DNA of 64,000 nucleotides, taken from assembly GCF_963924675.1 (NCBI RefSeq), contig NC_089240.1, positions 117,371,680 through 117,435,679 on the forward strand. The letters run 5' to 3'. This document shows positions 38,301 through 50,200 of the stretch, one piece after another (positions within the stretch are counted from its first letter, which is position 1; every line of letters starts with the position of its first letter). The translations under genes and the position numbers were made by a program. The DNA is from Phocoena phocoena. Lineage: Eukaryota > Chordata > Mammalia > Artiodactyla > Phocoenidae. Below the pieces are notes generated by a model, which was given only the letters and a program-made list of their open reading frames with translations, was not told the origin of the DNA and searched no databases.

Positions 38301-38985
38301 TATTTCATGGCTTTATTGGTTTATAAAATATGCTTCATTAAAAATGATTTATATATTTAATTTACACAGCTCTTTGAGCACGTATTTTAAGTGACTCATG
38401 TGTTTCTTTGTCTCTCTCTCATTAACCACTTAAATAAGCATAAAGCAGTTGGCAGAAAGCTGGCCATATTTATTTTCAAACTTAACTCTTTAATGTGTAA
38501 GATGGAGTCAGTTAATTTGAGGGGAATATATGGTTCATTACAACTATCTGGCTTTTGAAAGTGTTCAAAATGTCACTATCTTAGGTTTTACCTTATTCGA
38601 ACACATATACATTTTTAAAGTGTAAAGTGCTCAATTCAGCATGTGCAATGTTTCTTTGTGTTTGTCTGATACTCTTCTTTTATGGTTAGTACTTTTTCTG
38701 CCCTGTATAATTTACAAGAAAGAAATGGTTAACTGCTCAAAGGCATGAAGATGTTGCCCTGTGCTTTTAGAAGCTTTATGATTCTAGCTTTTATGTTTAG
38801 GTCTGTGATGCAACTGAAATTAATTTTTGTGTATGGAGTGAGGTGTAGGGATGGAGGCTCATTTTTTTTTAATGTGGATACCCAGTTGTTCCTGCACAAT
38901 TTGCTAAAACAACCTTCCTTTCCCCATTCAGTTGACTCGACACCTTGATTAAACATTAATCAGTTATATATATGTGGGTCTATTT

Positions 38986-39327
38986 TTTAAAATTCTTTTA
39001 AAATTTTATTTTATTTATTTATCTTTGGCTGTGTTGGGTCTTCATTGCTGCGCGCTGGCTTTCTCTAGTTGCCGCGAGCGGGGGCTACTCTTTGTTACGG
39101 TGCGTGGACTTCTCATCGCGGGGGGCTTCTCTTGTTGTGGAGCATGGGCTCTAGGTGCGTGGGCTTCAGTGGTTGTGGCGTGTGGGCTCAGTAGTTGTGG
39201 CTCACGGGCTCTGGAGCATGGGCTTCGTTGCTCCACGGCACATAGGATCTTCCCAGACCAGGGCTCGAACCCGTGTGCCCTGCATTGGCAGGCGGATTCT
39301 TAACCACTGCGCCACCAGGGAAGTCCC
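38986..39327 (-). repeat. CHR-type SINE, long form
   Basis: Reverse-oriented inside an antisense L1. Target duplication tgtgggtctattt at 38973-38985 and 39328-39340. Confidence 0.93.
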
Positions 39328-39340
39328 TGTGGGTCTATTT

Positions 39341-39557
39341 CTCTTTTCTCTTTGTTTTTGTTTTGCGGTACACGGGCCTCTCACTGCTGTGGCCTCTCCC
39401 GTTGCGGAGCACAGGCTCCGGACGCGCAGGCTCAGCGGCCATGGCTCACGGGCCCAGCCGCTCCGCGGCACGTGGGATCTTCCCGGACCGGGGCACGAAC
39501 CAGTGCCCCCTGCATCGGCAGGCAGACTCTCAACCACTGCGCCACCAGGGAAGCCCC
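39341..39557 (-). repeat. CHR-type SINE, young short subfamily
   Basis: Reverse-oriented, directly abutting the previous SINE. A third copy of the same duplication (ctgtgggtctattt) follows it at about 39558. Confidence 0.94.
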
Positions 39558-40974
39558 CTGTGGGTCTATTTTTGAACTCTATTTTTCTATACTTAAACCA
39601 ATACCACACTGTATTCATTACTGTAGCCTTTTAGTAGGTTTTGAAATCAGGTACGTAAATCCTCAAGATTTCTGAGATTCCTCTGTTCTAGGTTGTTTTT
39701 TGCCTTCCATATACGTTTCAGAATATACTTGTCTTTATTTTTTCTTCCAAAAGGGCTTGCTGAGATTTTGACTTCATTAACTGTCAATCTGGGGACAATG
39801 GATTTCTTAACAATGAGATTTCCAATCCTCGAATATGGTATATCTCTCCTTTTAGTAGGTCATCTTAAACATACCCCAGCAATTATTTGTGGTTGTCAGT
39901 ATAGAAGCCTTAGACATCTGTTGTTAGATTTATTCATATTTATTTTATATTTTATATTACTAATGTAAATGGTATTTTTTATTTCTTTTTTTTCTAATTC
40001 TTTGTTGCTAGGATATAGAATTACAGTTTATTTTTTATAATTATTTTATATACCATGGCCTTATAAAATTCACTTATTACTTCTAATAGGGTCTTTTTGT
40101 GTAGAGATTCCCAATGGTTTCATACGTACACATGATCTGCTAAGCATGATAGCGTTGTCTCTTTTCTAGTATTTTGGTTCCTGTATCTCTTTATCTTCAG
40201 TTATGGCACTGGCTAGGACTTCCAACATAATGTTAAATAGAAACGGTGAGAATGAATATCGTTGGCTTATTCCCAATCTTAGGGGCAAAAGCTTCCAATA
40301 TTTCATCATTAAGAATGAGGTTAACTGTGATTTTTCACAAGCACACATTACTCCCTTTATCCCTAGTGTGGTCAGAGTTGTTATCATGAATGAGTATGGA
40401 GTTTTGTCAAGTGCTTTTCTGTATCTACTGAAATGATTATATAATTTTCCAATCCATTATATTAATATGGCAAATTATACTGACTTTTGAAGCATGTAAT
40501 ACAAGTACTTAATTTAAAGCTATACAATTCCCCACATTTCCTTCCCTCTTGAGCTGCATCCCCAAATTTTGACATGTCACATTTCATTTTCATCCAATTT
40601 TAAATCATTATAATTACTCTTGTGATTTCCTCTTTGTCCCACGTGTTGTTTAGATGTGTATTATTTAATAATCCAAATATTTAGGGATGATCTATTTCTA
40701 ATATAATATCTTTTGAGACTTTATATGATTCCTAGCTTCTGAAATTTATTATTTCTTTTTTGATCCAACGTATAATCTATCTTGGTGAATGTTCCATGTA
40801 TACTTAAAAATAATGGTGTATCCTGCAGTTGTTGGGTGTCAATTTTGAATAAATGCCAACTGGTTCAGGTTGTTGGCCTATCAGACTTTCCTGATTACTA
40901 ACTGTCTAAATGATTCAGTAATTCAATAATTATCCAAAAAAAAAAACCTTTGAAAGGTGGCCCAGATTTAGAGA

Positions 40975-41008
40975 AACAAACAAACAAACAAACAAAAACA
41001 CAAACAAG
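40975..41008 (+). repeat. (CAAA)n simple repeat
   Basis: Five or more CAAA units followed by imperfect CA-rich sequence, at the edge of the antisense L1 block. Confidence 0.85.
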
Positions 41009-41429
41009 AAGTGACTCTATTTTGGGGATTCCCATGTGACCCAATATTTATATTGAGCCCTATCACCCTTAGATTTTGTTTCATGTCATAAATGAAATTT
41101 AGAACGAAGTAAGTTACTTCTGGCCTATTAGATTCATTTAAACACAAGGTAACATCACCTAGAATTCAAATACAAGTCCAAAACTAGGAATTCAAAGGAA
41201 ATATGTACATATGATAATAATAATCTTGCTTACAAACAAATCTGTTGCTGTTGTTGTTTTTGAGCTGCCTTTTTATAGATAGCTCAGTATCAGGTGAAAA
41301 ATTTATAAGAATACTGGTTTGTGTACAGAAATTTCATGTACTAACGCTTGGGTTAATAGAAAGGAACATTCTCATTGCTTCGTAATATCTTCACACATTA
41401 AGTCTTGGGAACAGACACAGGGTATGTTT

Positions 41430-41460
41430 GTGTGCGTGTGCGTGCGCACGCGCATGCACA
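41430..41460. repeat. Alternating purine-pyrimidine (TG/CG) tract
   Basis: tgtgcgtgtgcgtgcgcacg continuing in the same pattern to 41460. It contains the perfect 12-bp palindrome gcgtgcgcacgc (41440-41451). Confidence 0.85.
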
Positions 41461-41904
41461 AACGTGTAGCAGAAACCTACCGTAAGGAAATACATGCTCT
41501 TAGAACTGAGTAAAAACACACTGGTGAAGCATCCTTGGACAGTAAGGCTGGTTCCTTAAAATCATATCATCAGTATTTAGTTCTGAAGGATCTCTTGTAA
41601 GACAGCACTGTACATGAAACTTCCTTTCAAACCTATCAACCTTGTAGAGAAAAGTTTAACATGTTTAAAACATCTCTGTTCATTAATTTAAAACTATTAA
41701 GGGAAAAAATTAAATCCTAGCTAACATAATATGCTTGCAGCTCTATTTCTAAGTGCAGAGAGGTTCTTACCCTATGCCAATTACATATTTGGTGGAGCTT
41801 TAAGATTTTTAGCCTTTAAACAAATAGCATACAGTCAAGTTCATATTATACCTGTAACTTTGGCATTCTGAAACCTATAGTCACCGATTAAAACCTGCAA
41901 ACTG

Positions 41905-42239
41905 GGGCTTCCCTGGTGGCACAGTGGTTAAGATTCCACCTGCCAATGAAAGGGACATGGGTTCGATCCCTGGTCTGGGAAGATCCCACATGCCGCGGAG
42001 CAACTAAGCCCGTGTGCCACAACTACTGAGCCTGCGCTCCAGAGCCCGTGAGCCACAACTCCTGAAGCCCAGGCACCTAGAGCCCATGCTCCACAACAAG
42101 AGAAGCCACCGCAATGAGAAGCCCGCGCACCGCAACAGAGCAGCCCCCGCTCGCCGCAACCGGAGAAAGCCTGCACGCACTGACAAAGACCCAACGCAGC
42201 CAAAAATAAATAAATTAATTAAAAGAAACAAACAAAAAA
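41905..42239 (+). repeat. CHR-type SINE, long form
   Basis: Long form with tail ccaaaaataaataaatt. Duplication aaacctgcaaactg / acccctgcaaactg flanks it. Confidence 0.93.
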
Positions 42240-43215
42240 AACCCCTGCAAACTGTTCCCTGGAATCAGATCTTCTTTTCTTCTGTTTAGATTTTTCACCA
42301 ACCTAAATAATAAACTAATTAGTAGCCAATAATGGTAATATAAGGTAATAAAATTAACATATACATTGCATTAAAGCTCAGATTTTCACAAACTATTGCA
42401 CATATTCAAAGACCTTCATGACACTGTGCTTGAGTCCTCTGAGTAATCTACAAAAGACTTAGCTCACTAGCAAAAATGGTTATTATGTTAATGATCCATC
42501 ATTAATTTCACCGTCAGGTGTACACTCTTCCCCCTTTAGGGTCAGAGTACACAGTCAATGTAGCACTTCAGTTAAAGTTCTTGACACAATGAAGGCAGAA
42601 TTATTTCATATAAAATTTCCAAAAGCTTTATGGAAGTTTCATTCAGTCCTCTTCCAAATAATATTTCCTTCTTGCTTTGGGTTCTCTCTCTATAATTAAA
42701 CAGCATATCTGGCAGAAGCATCTTTGCAATCAGTGCTGTATAAAGTCAAACGCATGAGGATAGAATGATAAGACTAAAAAGTCAGTATTCGAACTGATAA
42801 AGCAAAGTGTGGTTATGTTGTAAAGTAGCGAACATGGTCCCTGGCACATAGTGGGCATTCATTAAACATGTGATGAATTAATGAATGACTTAAACGACCT
42901 AATGTAATGTGATCTGTAGCCATTACAAAGCCTGATGTATCAGCTGAAACATCTGAGCCAAAGGTAAACCACAAAAGAGCATGCAGACTCATAGCATTTC
43001 ATTCTCTCAAAGCATTTTTCACTCACCAAAGGTTAACATTCCTTTCAGTGAGCTATATAGACATGGCTGAAGCAATGAAAATGAAACACCGATAAGAAAT
43101 GTGTTATTTCTGCTTCTCGAGACTGTATAACAAAGATACAAGTAAAGCAGAACAATTGATTAGATATCCGTGTGCCCCAGGCGGAGGTCAACATAGTCAT
43201 GGAGAATTCACCTAC

Positions 43216-43328
43216 CATTGACCCTCAGCATCCTCATGGAGAAGCTGAATGACATCTCCATTTCTAATCAGGAGGTCTTCTGAGCCTCTCTTCCTGCAAT
43301 CTGCTAGGGCTTTATATTTGCCTGGAGA
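43216..43328 (-). CDS. MCF2: Candidate alternative MCF2 exon: N-terminal half of an SH3 domain
   Basis: A 113-bp open segment flanked by ttacag and gtaggt. It encodes SPGKYKALADCRKRGSEDLL then IRNGDVIQLLHEDAEGQW, split after two bases of the Trp codon. The KALADC...GDVIQLL.ED..GQW pattern fits the first half of an SH3 domain, as found at the C-terminus of the MCF2-like paralogues. It begins in phase 0, compatible with the 46202 donor. It lies beyond the usual MCF2 3' end, so it would belong to a longer isoform. I could not find the second SH3 half downstream, so it may be vestigial. Confidence 0.6.
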
Positions 43329-43515
43329 CTGTAAGGTTGTTTTGAAAAATGACATTACGAATTTGAATGCAAAACTACTTGCGTAAGTGCCTGTTCTGTG
43401 ACGTACAGACTTCATTCTTTACTTCAATGGTAAATGTGGTTAGCTGTAGCAGCTTTGCAGTAACAAACAAACATAGAGCAGTTTGTGATGGCAAAAAGAA
43501 AAAAAGCAGGACATG

Positions 43516-44250
43516 TGTTTATTTAACCTGAAGAATTAATTTTTATTTGCAAAAAGAGCATTACAGCATGAACTACACAGAAAATAACAGAGCACAACTG
43601 ATTTAAGTTACATGAATAATAAACATAAATCCAGAAAAAAAACAAGCATGAAAATAATTTTTAAATACTGTTATTTGTAAACTACTCTCATTAAAAATAA
43701 TTATCTTGGCACATAAAAAAGGCAATGGCCCTGAACAAAGATTTACTAACGCCCCCAAAAGGATTCCTGTGCTTTGTTATCGTTTTGCACAGGTAAAAAT
43801 AAGGGGCACAAAAGCTGAGTCCAACAAAAGCATATTAAACCATAATGTTGTGCTTTACTTGGCCTTAATCTTTTTGCAGCTATAATTTTAACTTGATTCA
43901 TTAATAAGCTAAATAATCCAAGGCACACTGATTGCATTTGGTTACAAGGTAGACAGAGAAGAAATAGTAATCTTCAAGTCCAAACGTATTCTGAGATGAG
44001 AATTTTTCCAGCACAGCATCTTACACATTGAATATATGATTTTAAAGAGTAAGAGTACCATAATTAAAACTTTTTTAAAATAAAAGGAAAGAAATAATTA
44101 TGTGGTGTTGATTCTTTGCACGTCCAAAGGAATTAACCTGAAAACATTATCCGCATCACTCGGGCTGAACGTCTTTTGAGCAGTATTTTTATCAAATGGG
44201 CCGAGGAGCAGGCAGGAAAGAGCTACTTGCCATTTAACAGAGTAGCTTCA
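43516..44250 (-). other. MCF2: MCF2 3' untranslated region
   Basis: About 0.73 kb of AT-rich sequence without recognisable repeats between the stop codon and the first two AATAAA hexamers on the - strand. The true cleavage site is inferred. Confidence 0.65.
43518..43547 (-). terminator. MCF2: MCF2 polyadenylation signals (two AATAAA)
   Basis: Two AATAAA hexamers on the - strand, at 43542-43547 and 43518-43523 (tttatt on the + strand). They are the first seen downstream of the MCF2 stop codon. Confidence 0.6.
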
Positions 44251-44283
44251 TTAAAATAGGACAGCCATCTCCGACACGGGCCT
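44251..44283 (-). CDS. MCF2: MCF2 terminal coding exon
   Basis: Encodes [10 protein letters not shown] then TAA, directly after the acceptor cccttgtag. Human MCF2 ends RPVSEMALLY, so this is the usual C-terminus. It is only 33 coding bases and too short for an ORF finder; the call rests on the peptide match, the phase and the acceptor. Confidence 0.9.
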   Translation of the reverse strand, partial: RPVSEMAVLF

Positions 44284-47200
44284 CTACAAGGGAAGCAGCA
44301 CCCATTAATTTCTTGTTTTTGACTTGATAAAGCGAGGCTAAAAGATCAGCTCATTCCAACCTGTTTTGCTTTTTAGGTTGGGGGTTATTTAATTGAGGGG
44401 GTATGGAATGCACTATATTGTCCCTTGTATGTTTTCCTTAGCAGCACAACTCAGGGAATTCTTGGGAGAAGAGAGCTAGCAGGTTTTTCTACATTCCCAT
44501 CCCCTATGATGAAAGCATTCATCAATTTTGCATATTTGCTTTATTTTCTGACACCATAGCTGGAAAAATGCTTACTGAAGGCTTTCTCGGTTCTTGACAA
44601 TCCCTTCATAGAGCATCATTTACAGCAAACATTGAAATCCCAACTGGCTTCCCTTGACTTACTGCTCACATCTGAACAACGACCCCTCCTGTCCTCAGAT
44701 CATGTTACTTCAGGAAATGAAGTTCTTTTTATTTATTCGTCTAAATCAGCAATTCTCAAAGTTTGGGAGGCTGACCGTTGGGAGTTCCAAGGGTCTGCAA
44801 GGGTCAAAGCTAAATATATTATTTGCCTTTTTCACTCTCATCCTCTCACAAGTCTACAGGGGAGTTTTCAAGAGGCCACCGAATGTGTGATAGCACAACA
44901 GATTGAATGCAAACACAAACATGAGAATCCAGCTGTCTTTTCTGAAGCCAGATGTTAAAGAAATTTGCAAAAATATTTCATTTATTGTTATTATTTTTAT
45001 TGGTTGCACTGTGCAGCTTGCGGGATACCACTTCCCTGACCAGGGGTCGAACCCATGCCCCCTGCAGTGGAAGCGCAGAGTCCTAACCACCGGCCGCCAG
45101 GGAAGTCCCTTATTTACTTTTTATTTTTTAGGCTGCAAAAATATTTCAAATGCCACTCTTCTCACTAGATTTTTTTGGTTTCAAAAATGTAAATTCATTA
45201 AAACGTTTGAGCACTGCCAGTCTAGACAACAAACGCTGGACAAAACTCTTACCAGCTCTGAGCTTCGGTCTCCTCCTCCACCAGTTGGAGGGAATAAAGC
45301 CTCACTAAGACTATGAATATTCCGTGTGAAATCACTTTGAAAACTGTAAACGACCATACAAATATGAATTATGGTCACTGTCTTATTAGTGGAAAGAATA
45401 TTCTGTTGCTTTTTAAAAGAAAGCATTCCAGCGTCGATGCAGCTTTTGGATTCTCCATGCCATTACTCCCTTACCCCAACACCAGAACTGCCAAACTGAA
45501 TTTATTCCTCTGAAAAGCACCAAGGAACAGTCCACTACAAAGCATCGTTCCCACCCTCCACCCTGGTGACTTCAGAAAATTGGAGATTTATCCTAAACAG
45601 TCCTAACTCCCCTGTAATAATCCACCAGGATCCTAACAACACTGCAAACTAGTTCTTCTATAAAACACTTCCTTTTACCCTAAAGCAACCTTTACTTTCA
45701 TGGGGTGCCCTCTTGCTGTGATATGCTGAGATCTGTAGCATTAGCATGTTTTTTGACAGCCCACTAAAATATATTCCCCAGATGGTATTAAATAGTTTTT
45801 AATGTGTAACGTTTATTTCCTATACTTTCTAATCTGGAATCTAAACTGATTTCTAAGTATATCTGAACCTCCTTTGTGCTCTGATTTTATCTCACATGCC
45901 CAGATTGAAAACAGAGTGGTGAAGCTCAATTAAAGATAAAATTGGTCACGATATGGGACTTGGAATGATTGACTATCTCATCAACTTCAGTAGGAGCTCC
46001 ATGTAGAGCTCAAACAAGTTCTCACAGAGATAAAAGTGCTTACTGAATGTTCACAGTAAGACTTGCTTCAAATCTTTTGGCTGTGGAAATGACCTCATGA
46101 CCTCAAGGATACTGACAAAGGACTGCCCCAATGTGCCTCACCTATTTCATCAATAAAATTGCTTGAAGGGTTTTTATTTATCTTAATATGTCATTACTAA
46201 CCATTAGAGGCCTTTCTTCTTCATTGTCATCATAAGAAGAGTAGAAATAGTTACTGGACCATTCCTCAGGCTCGACAGAGGTTTCTGCAGGTGACGACAT
46301 CTCAGTCCAAACTGTAAGAAAAACATGGAGGGTGGCAGTTACTGGTCCACCACAAGGAGAGAAGTAAAATGAAGTGTAATAATCAAGGCCATACCCTTCA
46401 ATGGTCCAAGAATAATACCTTTTGTAATAAAACCTCCAATTAGCTTGTACTAGTTTAGAATTTCTGATATTTCAGAAAGGGCCTAGAATATCTACACTTC
46501 TTTTACTTTTCAGAATAGTTTCCTGTTGGGGGTGGTGGGAGTTATTACAGATAATAAGAAGTTAAATAACATTCCAGAGAACATTTACCCCTTCTTATAG
46601 AAAATCATCTCTTCCAAAAATTCTTTCTATAGCATTCTTCTTGGTCCCACTTAAATAGCACTTATAACATTCTACCTGGTAATATTGGTATTTCGGACTT
46701 GTCGTATCTCTTTTATTAGGCAGGAACCATGTGTTACACATTGTGTGTCTCATAAGGACCTGCCTGCAAGAGATGCTTAATTAATAAAATGCATTGAACT
46801 GGTATGGGAGAAGCAATCTGATGTAGGCAGAGAAACGACACAGCATTTCATCTTGGCCACGCTAAACTATTCATGTAACCTTGGGAGAGTCATGTTAACT
46901 TTCTCTGACTTGGTTTCCTCATCTGTCAAATGAAGGCAGTGGTACTAGGCTCTCTCCTGATGGCTCAGGGGGCCACAGTATAGATGACCTGAGGGAAGTG
47001 ACACGTAAATGGAGAACTGAAGCTGAGCAAGGTTGTTGTTCCTTGTTTCTCCTCAGCTAGTAGAGAAGTCTTCCAGATTAAGGAACATCATATTTAAGCA
47101 TTGAGTATCAGGCACCCCGTTAGGCATTTCTTCAGGGAAGTCTATGCTGTTGATCCCAGAGCTGTTGAGGTGACCCTTGCAGGTGCTTCGGAAGCGCCCT

Positions 47201-50200
47201 GCCTGTTATCACACTATCAAATTCAATTTTCATTGCTTGTTGCATTATCTTTCTACACTCCTAGCTTCGTGGGGATGGCAGCTGAGCGTATCTCAGTTAG
47301 ACTGTATGCCCAGAGTACTGCACAGTTCCTGGCACACAGGCTGCTATGTTTGTTAAATTAAACAAATTGTTTTAAATCCCTTTAAATGGCCCAATTTGAA
47401 AAATAAAAAGAAATATTCCTGGGTTGTAAATGACTCTTTTCTATTCATTAAACTTAGAGTGAGTCAAGCAGGTGTGCATCCCTTGATGCAGGATGTGTTT
47501 TATTCACCTCTGTATCCTGTGTAGGAGGGGCTCCCAAACTTGAGAAGGTTCCAGAAAGAATCACATGAAGAACTTGTTACATTACAGCTGGCTGGGTCTC
47601 ACTCCCAGAGTTTTTGATTCAGAAGGTCTGGGATGGAGCCAGAGCATTTGCCTTCGTAACAAGTTCCCAGGTGATGCTGAAGCTACTGGTCCACGGACCA
47701 CACTTTGACAACCTCTGCTCAGCTGAGTATCTTGCATATACACAGGACAGAAGAGTCGTCTAAAAATGGGTTAACTTTGTTTTCTCCATATAAAGTGAAT
47801 AGATGGGTAGATTTCTCAAATTAACAACGGGAGGAAACAGTTTGCACAGCCATGAATTCTGCCTTCAGATGAGCACTACACATACCTGTATTTGCTTCTG
47901 CCCGAACTGACGCGATGGCCTCACCAACTTCCACCATAGCGCTGGTGTGCTCCAAGTCAGTTTCCTCAGCACCTATAAAAGCTCCCTGTTGCCTTCTGAA
48001 ATAGTAAATATGTAAAAACTGGTAAGCTTTTTTTCAGTTTAAGAGTAATAAGAAATTTTAAATGGTATTTCTTCTACTAATACCATGTGTTAAGAACATA
48101 GTCTAAGAATCCTTTCAAACAGAGCTGATTTTCCCCCTTATTTAAGTCTCTGTGATAACAGCTCATAATATACAAAAGCTTTAATCCTGGGATCCAAGCC
48201 AGCATGGAAAGAAAAGGCTCCTTTCTGGACCCAAGGCAGGTATATTGTTTAAAATCCCTGTTTCATATTATATTGTATACCCAAAATTTGCTAAGAGGTA
48301 AATGCTAAATGTTCTCACCACAGACACAAAAAAGGATAACTATGTGAGGTGATAGATATGTCAATTAGCTTGATTGTGTTGATTATTTCACAGTGTATAT
48401 GTATGTCAAATCATCAAATTGTACTCTTTTTTAAAAATATCTTTATTGGAGTATAATTGCTTTACAATGGTGTGTTAGTTTCTGCTGTATAACAAAGTGA
48501 AATCAGCTATACATATACATATATCCCCATATCTCTTCCCTCTTGCATCTCCCTCCCACCCTCCCTATCCCACCCCTCTAGGTGGTCACAAAGCAAGAGC
48601 TGATCTCCCTGTGCTATGCGGCTGCTTCCCACTAGCTATCTATTTGACATTTGGTAGTGTATATATGTCCATGCCACTCTCTCACTTCGTCCCAGCTTAC
48701 CCTTCCCCCTCCCCATGTCCTCAGGTCCATTCTCTACGTCTGCATCTTTATTCCTGTCCTGCCCCTAGGTTCTTCAGAACCTTTTTTTTTTTTTAGATTC
48801 CACATATATGTGTTAGCATATGGTATCAAAATGTACTTTTTTTTTTTTTTTTTTTTTTTTTTGCCGTACGCAGGCCTCTCACTGCTGTGGCCTCTCCTAT
48901 TGAGGAGCACAGGCTCCGGATGCGCAGGCTCAGTGGCCATGGCTCATGGGCCCAGCCACTCCATGGCATGTGGGATCTTCCTAGACCGGGGCACGAACCC
49001 GCATCCCCTGCATCGGCAGGCGGACTCTCAACCACTGCGCCAACAAGGAAGCCCCCTCAAATTGTACTCTTTAAACGTATATAATTTTAATTGTCAACTA
49101 TAACTCAATAAGTTGGAAAAATATAAACAAAAAAAAAAAACCCCTACTGTTCTATGAACTTTTAACTTCAATGAATTAGGCAAAGTGTATATGAATGACA
49201 ATGAAACCTCAATCTGATTAATACTGTTGAGTTGTATCAGCTCCTATAGAGTCAATTGCTCCATGAAATCTAAAGACTTTACTTCCAGAATACATGATAA
49301 AACACTGAGTATTGTGAACCATGGAAAATAAAGACTTCCACCGTGACTTTAAAATGGTTCTCCTGCGGCTTCCCTGGTGGCGCAGTGGTTAAGAATCCAC
49401 CTGCCAATGCAGGGGACACAGGTTCGAGGCCTGGTCCGGGAAGATCTCACATGCCGTGGAGCAACTAAGCCCGTGTGCCACAACTACCGAGGGCTGTGCG
49501 CCTAGAGCCCGTGCTCTGCGACAAGAGAAGCCACCGCAGTGAGAAGCCCGCGCACTGCAACGAACAGTAGCCCCCGCTCGCCTCAACTACAGAAAGCCTG
49601 TCCGCAGCAACAAAGACCCAACGCAGCCAAAAATAAATAAATAAAAAATAAACTAAAATGGTTCTCCTAAAGCCTCAGATGAATCAACATACTTTGCACC
49701 TGATCTTAGCTACCTGTGAAAGATGATATGCAACAGAGAAAAAGAGTATTTTTATTTTCATTGGAGTACAGTTGATTTCCAATGCTGTGTTAGTTTCTGC
49801 TGTACAGCACAGTGAATCAGTCATACATATACATATATCCACTCCTTTTTAGACTCTTTTCCCAGATAGGTCATTAGATAGTATTGAGTAGAGCTCCCTG
49901 GCCGGTAAGTCCTTATTAGTTATCTATTTTATCTATAGTCGTATGTATATGTCAGTCCCAATCCCCCAATTTATCCCTCCCTCACCTCCCCCCCACCCCG
50001 TAACAGTAAGTTTATTTTCTACATCTGTGACTCTATTACTGTTTTGTAAATAAGTTCATCTGTACCATTGAAAAAGAGTACTTTTAATAAGTCCTTCAAT
50101 GACCCTACATCATGCAGATGCTGTGCGGTGAATTTCTGTGCCAAGGCCTTGGAATCACCGTGAGGATTCTTTCTGCATATATGTAAATGTTGTATGGAAA

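Larger units (their letters stand above)
38700..40930 (-). mobile_element. Old antisense LINE-1 ORF2 block, interrupted by two SINEs
   Basis: Reverse-oriented ORF2 sequence (endonuclease/RT region), including 'ttaggtctgtgatgca' and 'atggcactggctaggacttc' type antisense motifs. It is interrupted at 38986-39557 by two CHR SINEs. Many stops. The left and right limits are approximate. Confidence 0.85.
26101..43515. other. F9-MCF2 intergenic region
   Basis: About 17.4 kb between the converging 3' ends; I recall about 18 kb in human. It holds MIR and L2 relics at 26.2-27.7 kb, a folded-back SINE pair (28.8-29.3 kb), two old L1 blocks on the - strand (31.2-31.7 and 38.7-40.9 kb), a younger L1 on the + strand (34.2-35.4 kb), and eight SINEs or SINE fragments. 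AT-rich unique stretches at 29.3-30.6, 31.7-33.0 and 35.4-38.6 kb show nothing I can name. An SH3-half exon candidate lies at 43216-43328. Confidence 0.7.
46312..47885 (-). other. MCF2: MCF2 intron with L2, MIR and MER5 relics
   Basis: Non-coding. Ancient repeats dominate: L2-like 46600-46800, MIR 46805-46980, L2-like 47210-47370 and MER5-like 47525-47715. No young insertions are present. Confidence 0.7.
48270..49130 (+). mobile_element. Old LINE-1 3' end split by later insertions
   Basis: An old + strand L1 3'UTR (about 48270-48428, resuming 49056-49130) that contains a minus-strand L1 and a SINE. Confidence 0.75.

Noticed and set aside
39155..39675. Several overlapping ORFs of 100-160 codons on both strands (also at 5.9-6.3, 13.6-14.0, 18.2-18.7, 33.0-33.5, 48.7-49.1, 50.8-51.2, 55.8-56.0 and 62.4-62.8 kb)
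   Set aside because: All are translations of CHR SINEs; the same Arg/Gly/Pro-rich peptides recur at each copy because the SINE is GC-rich and has few stops.
42601..42720. Minus-strand frame with KKEILFGRGLN as a possible second SH3 half for MCF2
   Set aside because: No Trp-Ile/Val-Pro SH3 motif, and any exon starting at its acceptor would create a stop after the SH3-half exon.
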